The notes beneath the pieces are model-generated. The model was given only the letters and a program-made list of their open reading frames with translations, was not told the origin of the DNA and searched no databases. Shown piece by piece: positions 6,992 to 7,369 of a stretch of 7,369 bases of DNA; positions within the stretch are counted from its first letter, which is position 1, and each line of letters opens with the position of its first letter. Source of the DNA: Burkholderiaceae bacterium. GTDB taxonomy: Bacteria > Pseudomonadota > Gammaproteobacteria > Burkholderiales > Burkholderiaceae_C. The position numbers were made by a program, and so were the translations under genes. The DNA is taken from positions 1 through 7,369 of the forward strand of contig JALRBF010000128.1 in assembly GCA_023262365.1 (NCBI GenBank), written 5' to 3'.

Positions 6992-7369
6992 CATTGGAAT
7001 AGGAAACAAGTTAATTAAACCAAGACTTATAGAAATATAAGCCATCATACTAATAAAAGCTAAAATACCAACATCTGCAACTTGTCCTGAAATTTTTGCA
7101 ATTCTTATAGGTCCACCTAATTGCGAAGTATCCGCTTTGCCAGCAATCATGCCACCAATATATTTTAATGAAGAAATGCTTACATAATAAACTTCATAAG
7201 CTGCATGATAAATTGCTTGGGCTGGACCCAGTTTAATATGATTAATTTCATCATTATAAGCACCAAGTTTAATGCCAACCATTCTTTTATTAAGCTGATT
7301 ACCTAAATTATCTTCACTTAAAACCATATCAGGTTTAACTTTTAAGATTATTTCATCATAAGAACGCTT
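6980..7369 (-). CDS. rseP: RseP-type site-2 zinc metalloprotease, C-terminal fragment (partial at both ends)
   Basis: The frame on the - strand is open from the window edge (7369) to the junction, giving 130 codons. RseP is an inner-membrane protease that cleaves anti-sigma factors and leftover signal peptides within the membrane. The fragment starts at the end of a PDZ domain (ILKVKPDMV, then KRMVGIKLG) and continues through the helical linker ending in SLKYIGGMIAGKAD. It then shows the diagnostic stretch QLGGPIRIAKISGQ and a membrane segment leading to INLFPIPMLDGG, which holds the catalytic Asp of the LDG motif. The HExxH half of the active site lies upstream, outside the window. The expected HL after LDGG is missing because the sequence switches to antisense phoU. 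The codons are strongly AT-rich, unlike every other gene here, and the neighbour relation to phoU is not one I know. I infer an AT-rich, possibly SAR11-like or other alphaproteobacterial source. Reading on through antisense phoU gives a long but spurious fusion. Confidence 0.88.

Noticed and set aside
6332..7327. A 331-codon - strand open frame covering the end of the window and antisense phoU
   Set aside because: Only its first part (upstream of 6980) resembles a protein family (RseP). The rest is the reverse complement of phoU, so the fusion is a product of the join and not a gene.
6980..7369. Horizontal transfer or a genomic island boundary at the AT-rich end
   Set aside because: The fragment is a piece of a core housekeeping gene, cut mid-motif, without integrase, repeats or tRNA; an assembly join explains it better, though this cannot be proved from the sequence alone.

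Overview
The first 6979 bases look like an ordinary chromosomal segment of a GC-rich betaproteobacterium, most likely order Burkholderiales and perhaps family Comamonadaceae. That placement rests on protein character and on the gene order ftsH-folP-glmM followed by phosphate-transport genes; no database search was possible. All six genes that lie wholly or mostly in this part are on the + strand and tightly packed, and all have intact signature motifs. The remaining 390 bases (6980-7369) are AT-rich, code on the - strand, and appear to come from a different genome.

Layout: 2-1417 is the 3' three quarters of ftsH (membrane AAA+ zinc protease). It is followed by folP (dihydropteroate synthase, TTG start, 1441-2307) and glmM (phosphoglucosamine mutase, 2315-3646). 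A probable intrinsic terminator hairpin overlaps the glmM stop codon. Directly after it lies a well-formed PHO box (3662-3679) with a -10 element exactly 10 nt downstream. These sites drive pstC (3704-4696), pstA (4693-5556), pstB (5566-6351) and phoU (6353 onward). The four genes form one operon with a 4-base overlap and gaps of 9 and 1 nt. No gene for the periplasmic phosphate-binding protein PstS is present before pstC.

How the genes work together: ftsH, folP and glmM are housekeeping genes for protein quality control, folate and cell-wall precursor synthesis, conserved as neighbours in many proteobacteria. PstC and PstA form the membrane channel and PstB the ATPase of the high-affinity phosphate importer. 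PhoU links transporter state to the PhoR/PhoB two-component system, which would in turn act at the PHO box.

phoU loses its reading frame at about 6979, before its last roughly 20-30 codons. The sequence then switches abruptly to about one-third GC and encodes, on the opposite strand, the C-terminal part of an RseP-type site-2 protease from an AT-rich bacterium (possibly a SAR11-like or other alphaproteobacterium). Both genes are cut mid-motif at the same point, so the simplest reading is a chimeric assembly join rather than biology. I found no undescribed system. The points most worth checking are the join, the missing pstS with a near-leaderless PHO promoter, and an unusual FolP active-site loop. 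There is no gene-free stretch longer than 57 bases.
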